This document shows, in pieces, positions 1 through 5,399 of a DNA stretch of 7,082 nt. A program made the position numbers and the translations under genes. The notes below the pieces were generated by a model, which searched no databases, was not told where the DNA came from, and saw only the letters and a list, made by a program, of their open reading frames with translations. The stretch's first letter is position 1; every line of letters starts with the position of its first letter. Source of the stretch: Bacillota bacterium (GTDB taxonomy: Bacteria; Bacillota_I; Bacilli_A; Acholeplasmatales; Acholeplasmataceae); NCBI GenBank assembly GCA_030830185.1, contig JAURNN010000053.1:1-7082 (forward strand), given 5' to 3'.

Positions 1-141
1 TATTGAAATTCCAAAAAACTTGCCTCCAAATGGCATACTCAAGTTAAGAATCGGTATTGCCGATCCTAAAATATCGATTACAATTGCAATACTAATGAGT
101 GCAGCCGTTAAAACTAAAGATTGTATACTGACTTTTTTCAT
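1..141 (-). CDS. thiT: ECF transporter S component, probably thiamine-specific (ThiT-like), N-terminal part only
   Basis: Only the first 47 codons are in the window; the frame is open at base 1. The protein starts MKKVSIQSLVLTAALISIAI and continues as a hydrophobic segment, typical of the first helix of the small membrane S components that bind a vitamin and dock on an ECF ATPase/transmembrane module. Residues 36-40 read MPFGG, which resembles the MPQGG stretch in the same place in ThiT/YuaJ thiamine binders (family knowledge). The start is fixed by a perfect AGGAGG (148-153) six bases upstream. The TPP riboswitch directly upstream is the strongest argument for thiamine or a precursor as substrate. 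It could instead be another TPP-regulated S component, for example for hydroxymethylpyrimidine; the substrate-binding C-terminal part is not visible. Confidence 0.72.
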   Translation of the reverse strand, partial: MKKVSIQSLVLTAALISIAIVIDILGSAIPILNLSMPFGGKFFGISI

Positions 142-159
142 AAATTGCCTCCTTAAAAT

Positions 160-187
160 AAAAAAATTTCTATGGCAACATAGAAAT
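160..187 (-). terminator. Riboswitch-controlled intrinsic terminator before the ThiT-like gene
   Basis: On the minus strand, ATTTCTATG (179-187) pairs with CATAGAAAT (166-174) around a TTGC loop, a perfect 9-bp stem followed directly by a run of seven T (160-166, the first being the last stem base). The ribosome binding site of the ThiT-like gene begins seven bases further on. When TPP holds the aptamer closed, the antiterminator strand is occupied and this hairpin is free to form. The stem is AT-rich, so terminator strength is uncertain. Confidence 0.8.
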
Positions 188-215
188 AAAGTAACAATGA
201 TTGTTACACTATCCC
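183..215 (-). promoter_or_regulatory. Predicted antiterminator hairpin of the TPP riboswitch
   Basis: On the minus strand, GTAACAA (201-207) and TTGTTAC (191-197) form a perfect 7-bp stem around a three-base loop. After one T-T mismatch the pairing continues outward, GGGATAG (209-215) with TTATTTC (183-189), using A-T, G-C and G-T pairs. The 5' arm includes the 3' strand of aptamer stem P1. The 3' arm takes five bases (183-187) of the 5' arm of the downstream terminator. It therefore cannot coexist with either the ligand-bound aptamer or the terminator, which is what an antiterminator requires. Found by eye; no folding energies were calculated. Confidence 0.65.
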
Positions 216-286
216 ATGCTGGCATTATCCAGTCAGGTTATACGAGTCGAAATAAATTCCTCTCAGCGTGAGCTCCCCGTAGTGTA
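206..286 (-). promoter_or_regulatory. TPP riboswitch aptamer (THI box)
   Basis: Read on the minus strand, this stretch has the TPP aptamer landmarks in order. The closing stem P1 is ACACTA (280-285) with TAGTGT (206-211), extendable by one T-A pair (286/205). CGGGGAGC follows, then a very short P2 (AGC/GCT around a TCAC loop), the CTGAGA box (261-266), AACCTGA, and the highly conserved GGATAATGCCAGC block (218-230) followed by ATGGGATAG. The CTGAGA and GGATAATGCCAGC elements form the pyrimidine- and pyrophosphate-sensing helices in known TPP aptamers. I could not assign the P3 arm confidently. It precedes the ThiT-like gene and should shut it off when TPP is plentiful. Confidence 0.95.
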
Positions 287-291
287 GCTAT

Positions 292-320
292 AATATAACA
301 TGTTTTTATCAATTCATCAA
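292..320 (-). promoter_or_regulatory. Promoter of the riboswitch/ThiT-like transcript
   Basis: On the minus strand there is a -35 TTGATG (315-320), a 17-base spacer and a -10 TATATT (292-297) preceded by TGT, an extended -10. Transcription would begin within about seven bases, just before aptamer stem P1, as expected. The -35 box lies inside an inverted repeat at 312-327. Confidence 0.7.
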
Positions 321-327
321 GATGAAT
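312..327. repeat. 16-bp inverted repeat overlapping the -35 box (possible operator)
   Basis: ATTCATC (312-318), AA, GATGAAT (321-327): two perfect 7-base arms with a 2-base centre. It covers the -35 hexamer of the ThiT-like promoter and lies about 35 bases upstream of the opposite -35 box at 360. No T run follows on either strand, so it is not a terminator. The size and symmetry suit a dimeric repressor site, but chance in AT-rich DNA is possible. Confidence 0.4.
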
Positions 328-350
328 ACATTCTCCATTTCATACTTTGA

Positions 351-380
351 AATAATTTATTGTAATTTATAATAATTTAT
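351..380. repeat. Three tandem 10-bp AT-rich units
   Basis: Three consecutive decamers, AATAATTTAT, TGTAATTTAT and AATAATTTAT; the first and third are identical and all end in TTTAT. The spacing equals one DNA helical turn. The array overlaps the -35 box at 360-365 and ends just before the extended -10 of the plus-strand operon promoter. Confidence 0.5.
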
Positions 381-388
381 GTTATAAT
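360..388 (+). promoter_or_regulatory. Promoter of the 412-2175 operon
   Basis: TTGTAA (360-365), a 17-base spacer and a perfect TATAAT (383-388) preceded by TGT, an extended -10. Transcription would start near base 395, leaving a leader of about 17 bases that contains the AAAGGAG ribosome binding site (398-404) and the start codon at 412. Confidence 0.8.
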
Positions 389-411
389 TAAAATATGAAA
401 GGAGTTCATAT

Positions 412-792
412 ATGAATTTTCAATGGTTTCATGAAAAACCTAAAGAAGTAATTGTCACACTTGCTTCAGGGAATATTACGTTAAACAAACAAGCTTCAAC
501 ATACTTTGAACATGCTTATAATGTAATGCTTGGTGTAGATGATAAAACTCACAAAATTGCAATTAAGCCACTTACAAAGGCTGAAGCAATGAGTCAAGCG
601 ATTCCAGATAATAAAAAATACAAAATCACAATCCGCTCTTCATATGCACGAATCACAAATAAAGCATTTATGGAAGAGATTATGGCATTATCTGGACTTA
701 ATCTTCTTGATGAATCGATTAAATACCCTGCGACATGGGATAACAAAGAACAAATTCTCATTGTTGATCTAAAAGGAGGTCAAATCAAATGA
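412..792 (+). CDS. Uncharacterised 126-residue protein, first gene of an NfeD/SPFH operon
   Basis: I do not recognise a named family. The protein appears soluble: no signal peptide or membrane helix. It shows two strand-rich halves. Residues about 10-55 alternate hydrophobic and polar residues around ITLNKQAS and LGVDDKTHKIAIKPL. Residues about 68-123 include KITIRSSYARI, a short helix (NKAFMEEIMALSG) and a final strand KEQILIVDL. The first half loosely recalls AbrB/MraZ-like swapped-hairpin DNA-binding folds, but this is a weak impression. The start is well supported: AAAGGAG lies seven bases upstream of ATG and a strong promoter precedes it. The stop TGA overlaps the start of the NfeD gene (ATGA, 789-792), so the two are translationally coupled. 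That suggests a role with the membrane proteins downstream, which is inference. Confidence 0.85.
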   Translation: MNFQWFHEKPKEVIVTLASGNITLNKQASTYFEHAYNVMLGVDDKTHKIAIKPLTKAEAMSQAIPDNKKYKITIRSSYARITNKAFMEEIMALSGLNLLDESIKYPATWDNKEQILIVDLKGGQIK

Positions 793-1217
793 TCGAAATA
801 TTAATTTGGTTTTGGTTAGGTTTATTTTTATTAGCTGTTATATTTGAAGCGGCTACCGTTGATTTTGTTGCAATATGGTTTGCTGTAGGTTCAGTCCCGG
901 CATTCATCTTAGCAATCGTTGGAGCTCCAATATGGCTTCAAGTATCAACATTCCTTGTAATTACGATTGTATTGATCTCATTTACAAGACCTTACATGTT
1001 AAAATATTTTAAAACAAATCAAATCAAAACGAATGCACAATCAGTTATCGGGAAAACAGCAACCGTATCAATGGTCATTCTGCCTAATGAAATTGGTGCA
1101 GTAAAATTACGTGGACAAGAATGGTCTGCAATCGCTTCTTCAAAAATTGAAGTCGGTACAGAAGTTAGAATTCTTGAAATTGAAGGCGTCAAACTCATTG
1201 TTGAAGCCATAAAATAA
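789..1217 (+). CDS. Short NfeD-family membrane protein with C-terminal OB-fold
   Basis: 142 residues. The first about 70 residues are hydrophobic, with probable membrane segments near 4-20, 28-45 and 48-66. They are followed by a cytoplasmic or extracytoplasmic OB-like barrel (about 80-142) with the typical pattern IGKTATV (88-94), GAVKLRGQEWSA (103-114) and GTEVRILEIEGVKLIVEA (123-140). This is the short NfeD type, without the ClpP-like serine protease domain of long forms. NfeD proteins are regularly encoded beside SPFH/stomatin proteins and bind them in membrane microdomains (established for YuaF-FloT and YbbK-QmcA pairs); the SPFH gene follows 28 bases downstream. AAAGGAGGT (772-780), inside the end of the preceding gene, fixes the start, which overlaps that gene's stop by four bases. 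Confidence 0.9.
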   Translation: MIEILIWFWLGLFLLAVIFEAATVDFVAIWFAVGSVPAFILAIVGAPIWLQVSTFLVITIVLISFTRPYMLKYFKTNQIKTNAQSVIGKTATVSMVILPNEIGAVKLRGQEWSAIASSKIEVGTEVRILEIEGVKLIVEAIK

Positions 1218-1245
1218 AAAATTAAAAAAAAGGAGAAAGAAAATT

Positions 1246-2175
1246 ATGTTAATACCTGCAATTATTATTTTTGTAGTCATCGTACTTGTTTTATTAGTTT
1301 CAAGTTTTAGACTTGTTTCTCAAACAAACATGTTCGTTATCGAGAGACTTGGTGGTTATTTAACCACTTGGGATGTTGGAATACACTTGTTAATTCCATT
1401 TGTTGATAGAGTTGTTTCACAAGTGTCTATGAAGGAACAAGTGAAAGACTTTGCACCTCAACCAGTTATTACTAAAGATAACTTAACAATGCAAATAGAT
1501 TCAGTAGTTTTCTTCCAAGTTACAGATCCTAAACTGTTTGCATATGGCGTTAATAATCCGATTGCTGCAATTGAAAACCTATCTGCAACAACACTACGTA
1601 ACATCATTGGTGATTTAGACTTAGATCAAACATTATCTTCACGTGATTTAATTAATACCAAAATGCGTGCAATCTTAGATGAAGCAACTGATGCATGGGG
1701 TATCAAAGTGAATCGTGTTGAAATTAAAAATATTATCCCACCTAAAGATATTACAGCTGCACTTGAAAAACAATTGCGTGCTGAACGTGAAAAAAGAGAA
1801 TCTATTCTTAATGCTGAAGGGGATAAACGTGCTGCAATTTTACGTGCTGAAGGGGAAGCTGAAGCTGTCGTCTTAAGAGCGAATGCAGCAAAACAAGAAC
1901 GTATCTTGAATGCTGAAGGGGAAGCTGAGGCAATATATAAATTAAAAGAAGCTGAAGGTTTAGGGATTAAGTTAATTAAAGATGCTGGCGCTGATCAAGC
2001 AGTTATTCAAATTAAAGCATTTGAAGCACTTGCGAAAGTTGCTGATGGACAATCAACTAAAATCATCATTCCATCAAATATCGCTGATTTATCATCACTC
2101 ATCTTATCTGCAACAGAAATTGGTCAAGCATCAACAGTTACACCAAAAACAACGAAATCACCAAAATCAGAGTAA
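1246..2175 (+). CDS. SPFH/stomatin-like membrane protein (QmcA/paraslipin type)
   Basis: 309 residues. It has one N-terminal membrane segment (about 3-20), then an SPFH/band 7 domain (about 23-170) with characteristic stretches ERLGGYLTTWDVGIHLLIPF (33-52), Q-P-V-ITKDN (72-79), TTLRNIIGDLDLDQ (115-128) and WGIKVNRVEIKNIIPP (151-166). A long charged coiled coil (about 171-240) is rich in AEGEAEA-like repeats. The segment TKIIIPSNIADLSSLILSA (271-289) corresponds to the end of QmcA-like proteins, and a Thr/Ser/Lys/Pro tail closes it. Such proteins oligomerise into large cages on the membrane together with NfeD and are linked to membrane quality control and domain organisation; the exact role here is unknown. 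An AGGAG (1231-1235) lies ten bases upstream. It is the last gene of the operon and is followed by a strong terminator. Confidence 0.93.
   Translation: MLIPAIIIFVVIVLVLLVSSFRLVSQTNMFVIERLGGYLTTWDVGIHLLIPFVDRVVSQVSMKEQVKDFAPQPVITKDNLTMQIDSVVFFQVTDPKLFAYGVNNPIAAIENLSATTLRNIIGDLDLDQTLSSRDLINTKMRAILDEATDAWGIKVNRVEIKNIIPPKDITAALEKQLRAEREKRESILNAEGDKRAAILRAEGEAEAVVLRANAAKQERILNAEGEAEAIYKLKEAEGLGIKLIKDAGADQAVIQIKAFEALAKVADGQSTKIIIPSNIADLSSLILSATEIGQASTVTPKTTKSPKSE
1846..1928 (+). repeat. Two exact 17-bp direct repeats inside the SPFH coiled coil
   Basis: GCTGAAGGGGAAGCTGA occurs at 1846-1862 and again at 1912-1928, 66 bases (22 codons) apart. A partial copy of the first 11 bases lies at 1813-1823. 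All encode AEG(E/D)-type coiled-coil units, so this is most likely internal duplication of the coiled coil with conserved codons. Confidence 0.85.
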
Positions 2176-2178
2176 ATT

Positions 2179-2207
2179 AAAAAGTCACATCCAAGATGTG
2201 ACTTTTT
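2179..2207. terminator. Bidirectional terminator between the SPFH gene and the pyrimidine phosphorylase gene
   Basis: AAAAAGTCACATC (2179-2191) pairs with GATGTGACTTTTT (2195-2207) around a CAA loop, a 13-bp stem with a GC-containing core. Reading right, the T run continues to 2209. Reading left, the T run comes from the A bases at 2179-2183. The minus-strand stop TAA (2208-2210) sits directly against the stem, so one hairpin serves both converging genes. Confidence 0.92.
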
Positions 2208-3503
2208 TTATTGAATCGTATCTAAAATGGACTGCACTTCTTTTTCATGATCCGTATAAACAAATGCATTTTCTAATAATTTTGTTGCTTCTTTAAGTCC
2301 TTTTTCTTGATGATAAATCGTAAGTAAGACATCATCTTTATCAACATAGTCTCCAACTTTTTTATGAAGTTCAATCCCTACATAATGATCGATGATTGCT
2401 TCTTTGGTTTGTCTTCCTGCACCAAGTAGCATGGCTGCTTTCCCAACTTTCAAAGCTTCAATGCGGTCGATAAAACCTGACTGTTTAGACTTAAGTTGAA
2501 CTTGATGAGAAGAAAAATATAAAGGCATTGTTAGAAGCATTTCAGAATCACCATGTTGATCTTCTATCATGCGATTTAAATACGGAAAAGCAAGTCCTTT
2601 TTGAAGCACGAGTCGTGATGCATCATAAGCAATATCAAAATCTTGATATAAATCTGATTGAACGAGTAAATGTGCAACCAGAGTCGATGCAATATGATTT
2701 AAATCTTCTGGACCTTTTCCTAATAACGTTTGAACTGCTTCATGAATTTCGTGTGCATTTCCAATAAAGTAACCTAATGGTTCATCCATATTGGTGAGAA
2801 CAGCGATCACTTTTTTGTGTGCGAGTTTTCCTATCTCTACCATGAGTTTTGCCAGTGACCTAGCTTCTTCAACCGTTTTCATGAACGCACCATCACCAAC
2901 TTTCACATCGAGAACGATAATATCAGCACCTGACGCTAATTTTTTACTCATGATTGAAGAGGCAATTAAAGGCATGCTATTCACGGTTGCAGTGACGTCT
3001 CTTAACGCGTATAACTTTTTATCAGCAGGTGCGATTTCACCAGATTGACCAATAATTGCTAAATGATGTTGACGCACTTGATTTTTAAATACTTCTTCAG
3101 TTAATTCAGTTTGAATACCATGTATACTTTCAAGCTTATCAATTGTACCACCTGTATGACCAAGTCCTCGACCGCTCATTTTAGCTAATTTTAATCCAAA
3201 ATGGGCAACCATAGGACCTAAAATAAATGAAATCTTATCACCAACACCACCAGTGGAATGTTTATCTACTTTAATGCCCTCAATATCACTTAAATCTAAA
3301 ACATCACCAGAGTCTCTCATTGCTAAAGCTAAAAAAGTGGATTCCTCATCATTCATTCCTTGAAAGTAAATTGCCATGAGTAACGCACTTATTTGATAAT
3401 CTGGAATGATCCCTTGTGTATATCCATTGACGAAGAATTGAATCATTTCTTCTGACAATGGTTGACCTTGTTTTTTAGTTTCAATAATTTCAATAATTGT
3501 CAT
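2208..3503 (-). CDS. pdp: Pyrimidine-nucleoside phosphorylase
   Basis: 431 residues, the usual length of the family. It splits uridine, deoxyuridine or thymidine with phosphate into base and (deoxy)ribose-1-phosphate, in nucleoside salvage or catabolism in the cytoplasm. The family signature is intact at residues 110-125 (SGRGLGHTGGTIDKLE). The phosphate-binding segment KVDKHSTGGVGD (78-89) and the base-binding residues R168, S183 and K187 (in LYALRDV...IASSIMSKK) fall at the positions known from the Geobacillus enzyme. The alpha/beta C-terminal domain ends with the usual GAGR...VGIELHKKVGDYV region. The start is fixed by a near-perfect anti-16S match upstream (3507-3518). In mycoplasma-like genomes it is often named deoA; the sequence resembles the broad-specificity Bacillus-type enzyme, but substrate preference cannot be read from here. 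It is a single-gene unit in a divergent arrangement with the gene at 3568. Confidence 0.96.
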   Translation of the reverse strand: MTIIEIIETKKQGQPLSEEMIQFFVNGYTQGIIPDYQISALLMAIYFQGMNDEESTFLALAMRDSGDVLDLSDIEGIKVDKHSTGGVGDKISFILGPMVAHFGLKLAKMSGRGLGHTGGTIDKLESIHGIQTELTEEVFKNQVRQHHLAIIGQSGEIAPADKKLYALRDVTATVNSMPLIASSIMSKKLASGADIIVLDVKVGDGAFMKTVEEARSLAKLMVEIGKLAHKKVIAVLTNMDEPLGYFIGNAHEIHEAVQTLLGKGPEDLNHIASTLVAHLLVQSDLYQDFDIAYDASRLVLQKGLAFPYLNRMIEDQHGDSEMLLTMPLYFSSHQVQLKSKQSGFIDRIEALKVGKAAMLLGAGRQTKEAIIDHYVGIELHKKVGDYVDKDDVLLTIYHQEKGLKEATKLLENAFVYTDHEKEVQSILDTIQ

Positions 3504-3506
3504 TGT

Positions 3507-3518
3507 ATCACCCCCTTT
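3507..3518 (-). promoter_or_regulatory. Strong ribosome binding site of the pyrimidine phosphorylase gene
   Basis: On the minus strand AAAGGGGGTGAT matches the 16S anti-SD complement AAGGAGGTGAT except for one base, a G-T-compatible change, three bases before ACA-ATG. It is the longest SD match in the window and confirms the start at 3503. Confidence 0.8.
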
Positions 3519-3519
3519 A

Positions 3520-3550
3520 TTGTATCATAGAAATCAAATTGTGTTATAAT
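3520..3550 (+). promoter_or_regulatory. Probable promoter of the histidine-phosphatase-family gene
   Basis: TGT followed by a perfect TATAAT (3545-3550) forms an extended -10. The best -35 candidate is TTGTAT (3520-3525) with a long 19-base spacer, so recognition probably relies on the extended -10. Transcription would begin near 3557, leaving only about 11 untranslated bases before the start codon at 3568. Confidence 0.55.
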
Positions 3551-3567
3551 ACTCCTGGTGAAATCAT

Positions 3568-4134
3568 ATGATATTATATGCAATTAGGCACTCATTAACA
3601 TCTTTAAATGAAGAGAAAAAAATTCAAGGTCGCATCGATCTTCCACTTTCAGAGTATGGCATTTCACATGCACATGAAATTTTTTCTAACTTAACGATAC
3701 AAGTTGATCACATTCTGGCATCTCCATTAATTCGAGCACATCAAACTGCAATGATTGCCGCTTCATACTTAAATTACACAAAACCTATTACCATCATACA
3801 AGAATTTGTAGAAAGAGATTTTGGATCTTTAGACCTTCTTCCTGTCTCTGAGAGTAAACCTGTCGTTAGAGGGGAAACAACTTTAGAAGATTATGAAAGT
3901 GACGACTTTCTTCTAAATCGAATTCAACAAGGTTTAAAGATTATTTTAAATCACTATCATAAAAGCAATACACTTCTTGTATGTCATGCGCATGTTTTAA
4001 AAGCATTGCTGATTTTATCTGGCGAAAAAAATATAAGTTTTGCAGATACGATCATTATGCATGATGATTTACTTCAATTTGAAATACAAAATCAAAACTT
4101 TATTTTTAAATCCAAGTATCAAATAAAAAAGTGA
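3568..4134 (+). CDS. Histidine phosphatase (phosphoglycerate-mutase-like) family protein
   Basis: 188 residues. It begins MILYAIRHS, the phosphohistidine core (R7, H8) usually seen as RHG, followed by IQGRIDLPLSEYG (19-31). The remaining catalytic set is present: R56 in ASPLIRAHQTA, E82 in FVERDFGSLD as likely proton donor, and H140 in LVCHAHVLKALL. Length and motifs fit small cobC/GpmB-like phosphatases rather than glycolytic phosphoglycerate mutase. Substrates in this superfamily range from sugar phosphates to nucleotides and cannot be deduced here. The start gives the expected beginning of the fold at once, although its ribosome binding site is poor (GGTGA at 3557-3561). The TGA stop lies inside the downstream terminator stem. 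It is a monocistronic gene divergent from the pyrimidine phosphorylase. Confidence 0.9.
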   Translation: MILYAIRHSLTSLNEEKKIQGRIDLPLSEYGISHAHEIFSNLTIQVDHILASPLIRAHQTAMIAASYLNYTKPITIIQEFVERDFGSLDLLPVSESKPVVRGETTLEDYESDDFLLNRIQQGLKIILNHYHKSNTLLVCHAHVLKALLILSGEKNISFADTIIMHDDLLQFEIQNQNFIFKSKYQIKK

Positions 4135-4153
4135 CATCATTTGTCACTTTTTT
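4125..4153. terminator. Bidirectional terminator between the phosphatase gene and plsC
   Basis: AAAAAAGTGACA (4125-4136) pairs with TGTCACTTTTTT (4142-4153) around a TCATT loop, a perfect 12-bp stem. T runs follow in both directions. The plus-strand stop TGA (4132-4134) is inside the left arm, and the minus-strand stop TAA (4153-4155) begins at the last stem base. It should end both the phosphatase transcript and the pepV-thyA-folA-plsC operon. Confidence 0.92.
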
Positions 4154-4929
4154 TAATAAGCATCATTGATTTGTTTTAACACTAGACTTGAAATCTCTTG
4201 GGTATTAAAATCTTTATAAGAATCATAAGGAATTGGCTTTAAAAAAATAACTTCTCTATCTGTGTGATAAAAAGGAATTCGATTTCTTACTTTCGCATTA
4301 CCAACAATACGAATAGGAATGATATCGGCTTTTGCTTTTAAAGCGATTTTAAATGCACCATGTTTCATTTGTTCAATTAATTCATTATCTCTATCTTTTG
4401 TGCCACCTTCAGGAAATATAAGCATAGCTTGCTCTTTCTCAACAGTTTTGATGGCTTTCATTAATCTTTTTACGGTATCTCGGTCATTATCTCTATCGAC
4501 CATAAAGCAGTTCATCGCTTGAAGCCAAAGACCAATTAAAGGTAAATGATATACACCTTTTTTGACTGCATAGGCTAGATTTCTTTTAACAAGTTGAAGT
4601 ACAACAAAAGGGTCAGTGTATGATTTATGATTTGCAAAAAAAACGACTTTTCCTTCTTTAGGAATATTTTCTAAACCTTTTGGTATGACCTTTAATCTTA
4701 GAATAAAATGATTTAATGTAAAAGATAAATTTCTTGTAAGTGACCCAAAAAATGGCGTATTTGAATCAGATCTTTTATAAAAAGGAACCATGAGACCAAA
4801 AAAAGCTAAAACAACAATGACACCAAATAATTGAGAAAAAATAATCCAAAGTGGAATTAAGTTTGGCCATATCGAACTTAAGGTCAACGCTGTCGCTAAA
4901 ATAGAAATAAGGAAGATTGTTGTAATCAT
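4153..4929 (-). CDS. plsC: 1-acyl-sn-glycerol-3-phosphate acyltransferase (PlsC family)
   Basis: 258 residues. Two hydrophobic segments near the N-terminus (about 4-23 and 26-50) anchor it in the membrane. The acyltransferase motifs follow in order: NHKSYTD (100-106), whose H101 and D106 form the HX4D catalytic pair; CFMVDRDN (141-148); IFPEGGTKDR (171-180), the glycerol-phosphate-binding FPEG motif; and IPIRIVGN (204-211). Family members add the second acyl chain to lysophosphatidic acid, giving phosphatidic acid. Exact acceptor is inferred, since related acyltransferases share these motifs. It is the last gene of its operon: its ATG overlaps the preceding TGA (4926-4929), with AAAGGG (4937-4942) as ribosome binding site inside that gene. 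Its pairing with nucleotide genes looks like shared housekeeping expression rather than a pathway link. Confidence 0.93.
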   Translation of the reverse strand: MITTIFLISILATALTLSSIWPNLIPLWIIFSQLFGVIVVLAFFGLMVPFYKRSDSNTPFFGSLTRNLSFTLNHFILRLKVIPKGLENIPKEGKVVFFANHKSYTDPFVVLQLVKRNLAYAVKKGVYHLPLIGLWLQAMNCFMVDRDNDRDTVKRLMKAIKTVEKEQAMLIFPEGGTKDRDNELIEQMKHGAFKIALKAKADIIPIRIVGNAKVRNRIPFYHTDREVIFLKPIPYDSYKDFNTQEISSLVLKQINDAY

Positions 4930-5399
4930 TTTTTTACCCTTTCATAATGACTTAATATCAATTCATGATCGGTCGTATAAGAAACGAGTTTGAAATTTTC
5001 TAGATGATATTTAGGAAAATATGTATCACCAACATGTGGTTTCAATACATATGTAATTCTTAATGCACCTGCATAAGGAAATGCGAGTTGATAAATTTGT
5101 GCACCACCAATAATCATTAAATCTTCTTTTCGATCTTCTAAAAATGTAATGACATCATGAACGATTTCTGCATTTTCTATTTTGTTTTGTTTTCTTGATG
5201 CAATATATACCTTTTCAAAAGGTAATTTTTTGGATGGAAAATAACTTAACATGGATAAATATGTTTGGTATCCCATAAGTACTTGAGTATGATAGGCATG
5301 TTTTTTGAAATATGCCATATCTACTTTATAATGCCAAGGTAAAGCATCATTTAGTCCAATAACTTTATTTATGTCCATCGCCCACATTAAAGTAATCAT
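4926..5399 (-). CDS. folA: Dihydrofolate reductase, divergent
   Basis: 157 residues, normal length. It reduces dihydrofolate to tetrahydrofolate with NADPH, recycling the product of the thymidylate synthase encoded just upstream. Visible hallmarks are VIGLNDALPWH (13-23), the catalytic acid D27, F31, MG-x-x-T (42-46), the cofactor loop IIGGAQIY (96-103), T116 and GDTYFP (124-129). Two usual arginines are missing: Y44 stands where MGR normally gives the NADPH-phosphate-binding Arg, and in the LPFEKVYIASR stretch (59-69) a Glu (E62) occupies the place of the strongly conserved folate-glutamate-binding Arg (R57 in E. coli). The first arginine in the protein is R69. Nearby K57/K58 might substitute. 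The catalytic core is otherwise intact and the genetic context supports a working enzyme. ATGA overlaps join it to both neighbours. Confidence 0.92.
   Translation of the reverse strand: MITLMWAMDINKVIGLNDALPWHYKVDMAYFKKHAYHTQVLMGYQTYLSMLSYFPSKKLPFEKVYIASRKQNKIENAEIVHDVITFLEDRKEDLMIIGGAQIYQLAFPYAGALRITYVLKPHVGDTYFPKYHLENFKLVSYTTDHELILSHYERVKK

Noticed and set aside
20..271. Plus-strand open frame of 83 codons
   Set aside because: It runs antisense through the ThiT-like gene start, terminator and TPP aptamer, has no ribosome binding site, and its protein looks like translated non-coding DNA.
395..415. Six-codon open frame (ATG 395, TGA 413) spanning the SD and start of the 126-residue protein gene
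   Set aside because: Begins almost at the predicted transcription start with no SD of its own; probably chance.
1019..1210. Minus-strand frame of 63 codons
   Set aside because: Antisense to the OB-fold part of the NfeD gene, without SD or promoter.
1982..2296. Plus-strand frame overlapping the end of the SPFH gene and the terminator
   Set aside because: Shifted-frame shadow; it reads through the terminator hairpin and into the opposite gene, and has no recognisable content.
2528..3048. Plus-strand frames at 2528-2767 and 2791-3048
   Set aside because: Antisense to well-conserved parts of the pyrimidine phosphorylase gene; no promoter or SD.
3524..3529. TATGAT on the minus strand as -10 of the pyrimidine phosphorylase promoter
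   Set aside because: No TTGACA-like box at a suitable distance, and the transcript would begin inside the ribosome binding site; the true promoter could not be assigned.
4319..4522. Plus-strand frame of 67 codons
   Set aside because: Antisense to the conserved catalytic region of plsC.
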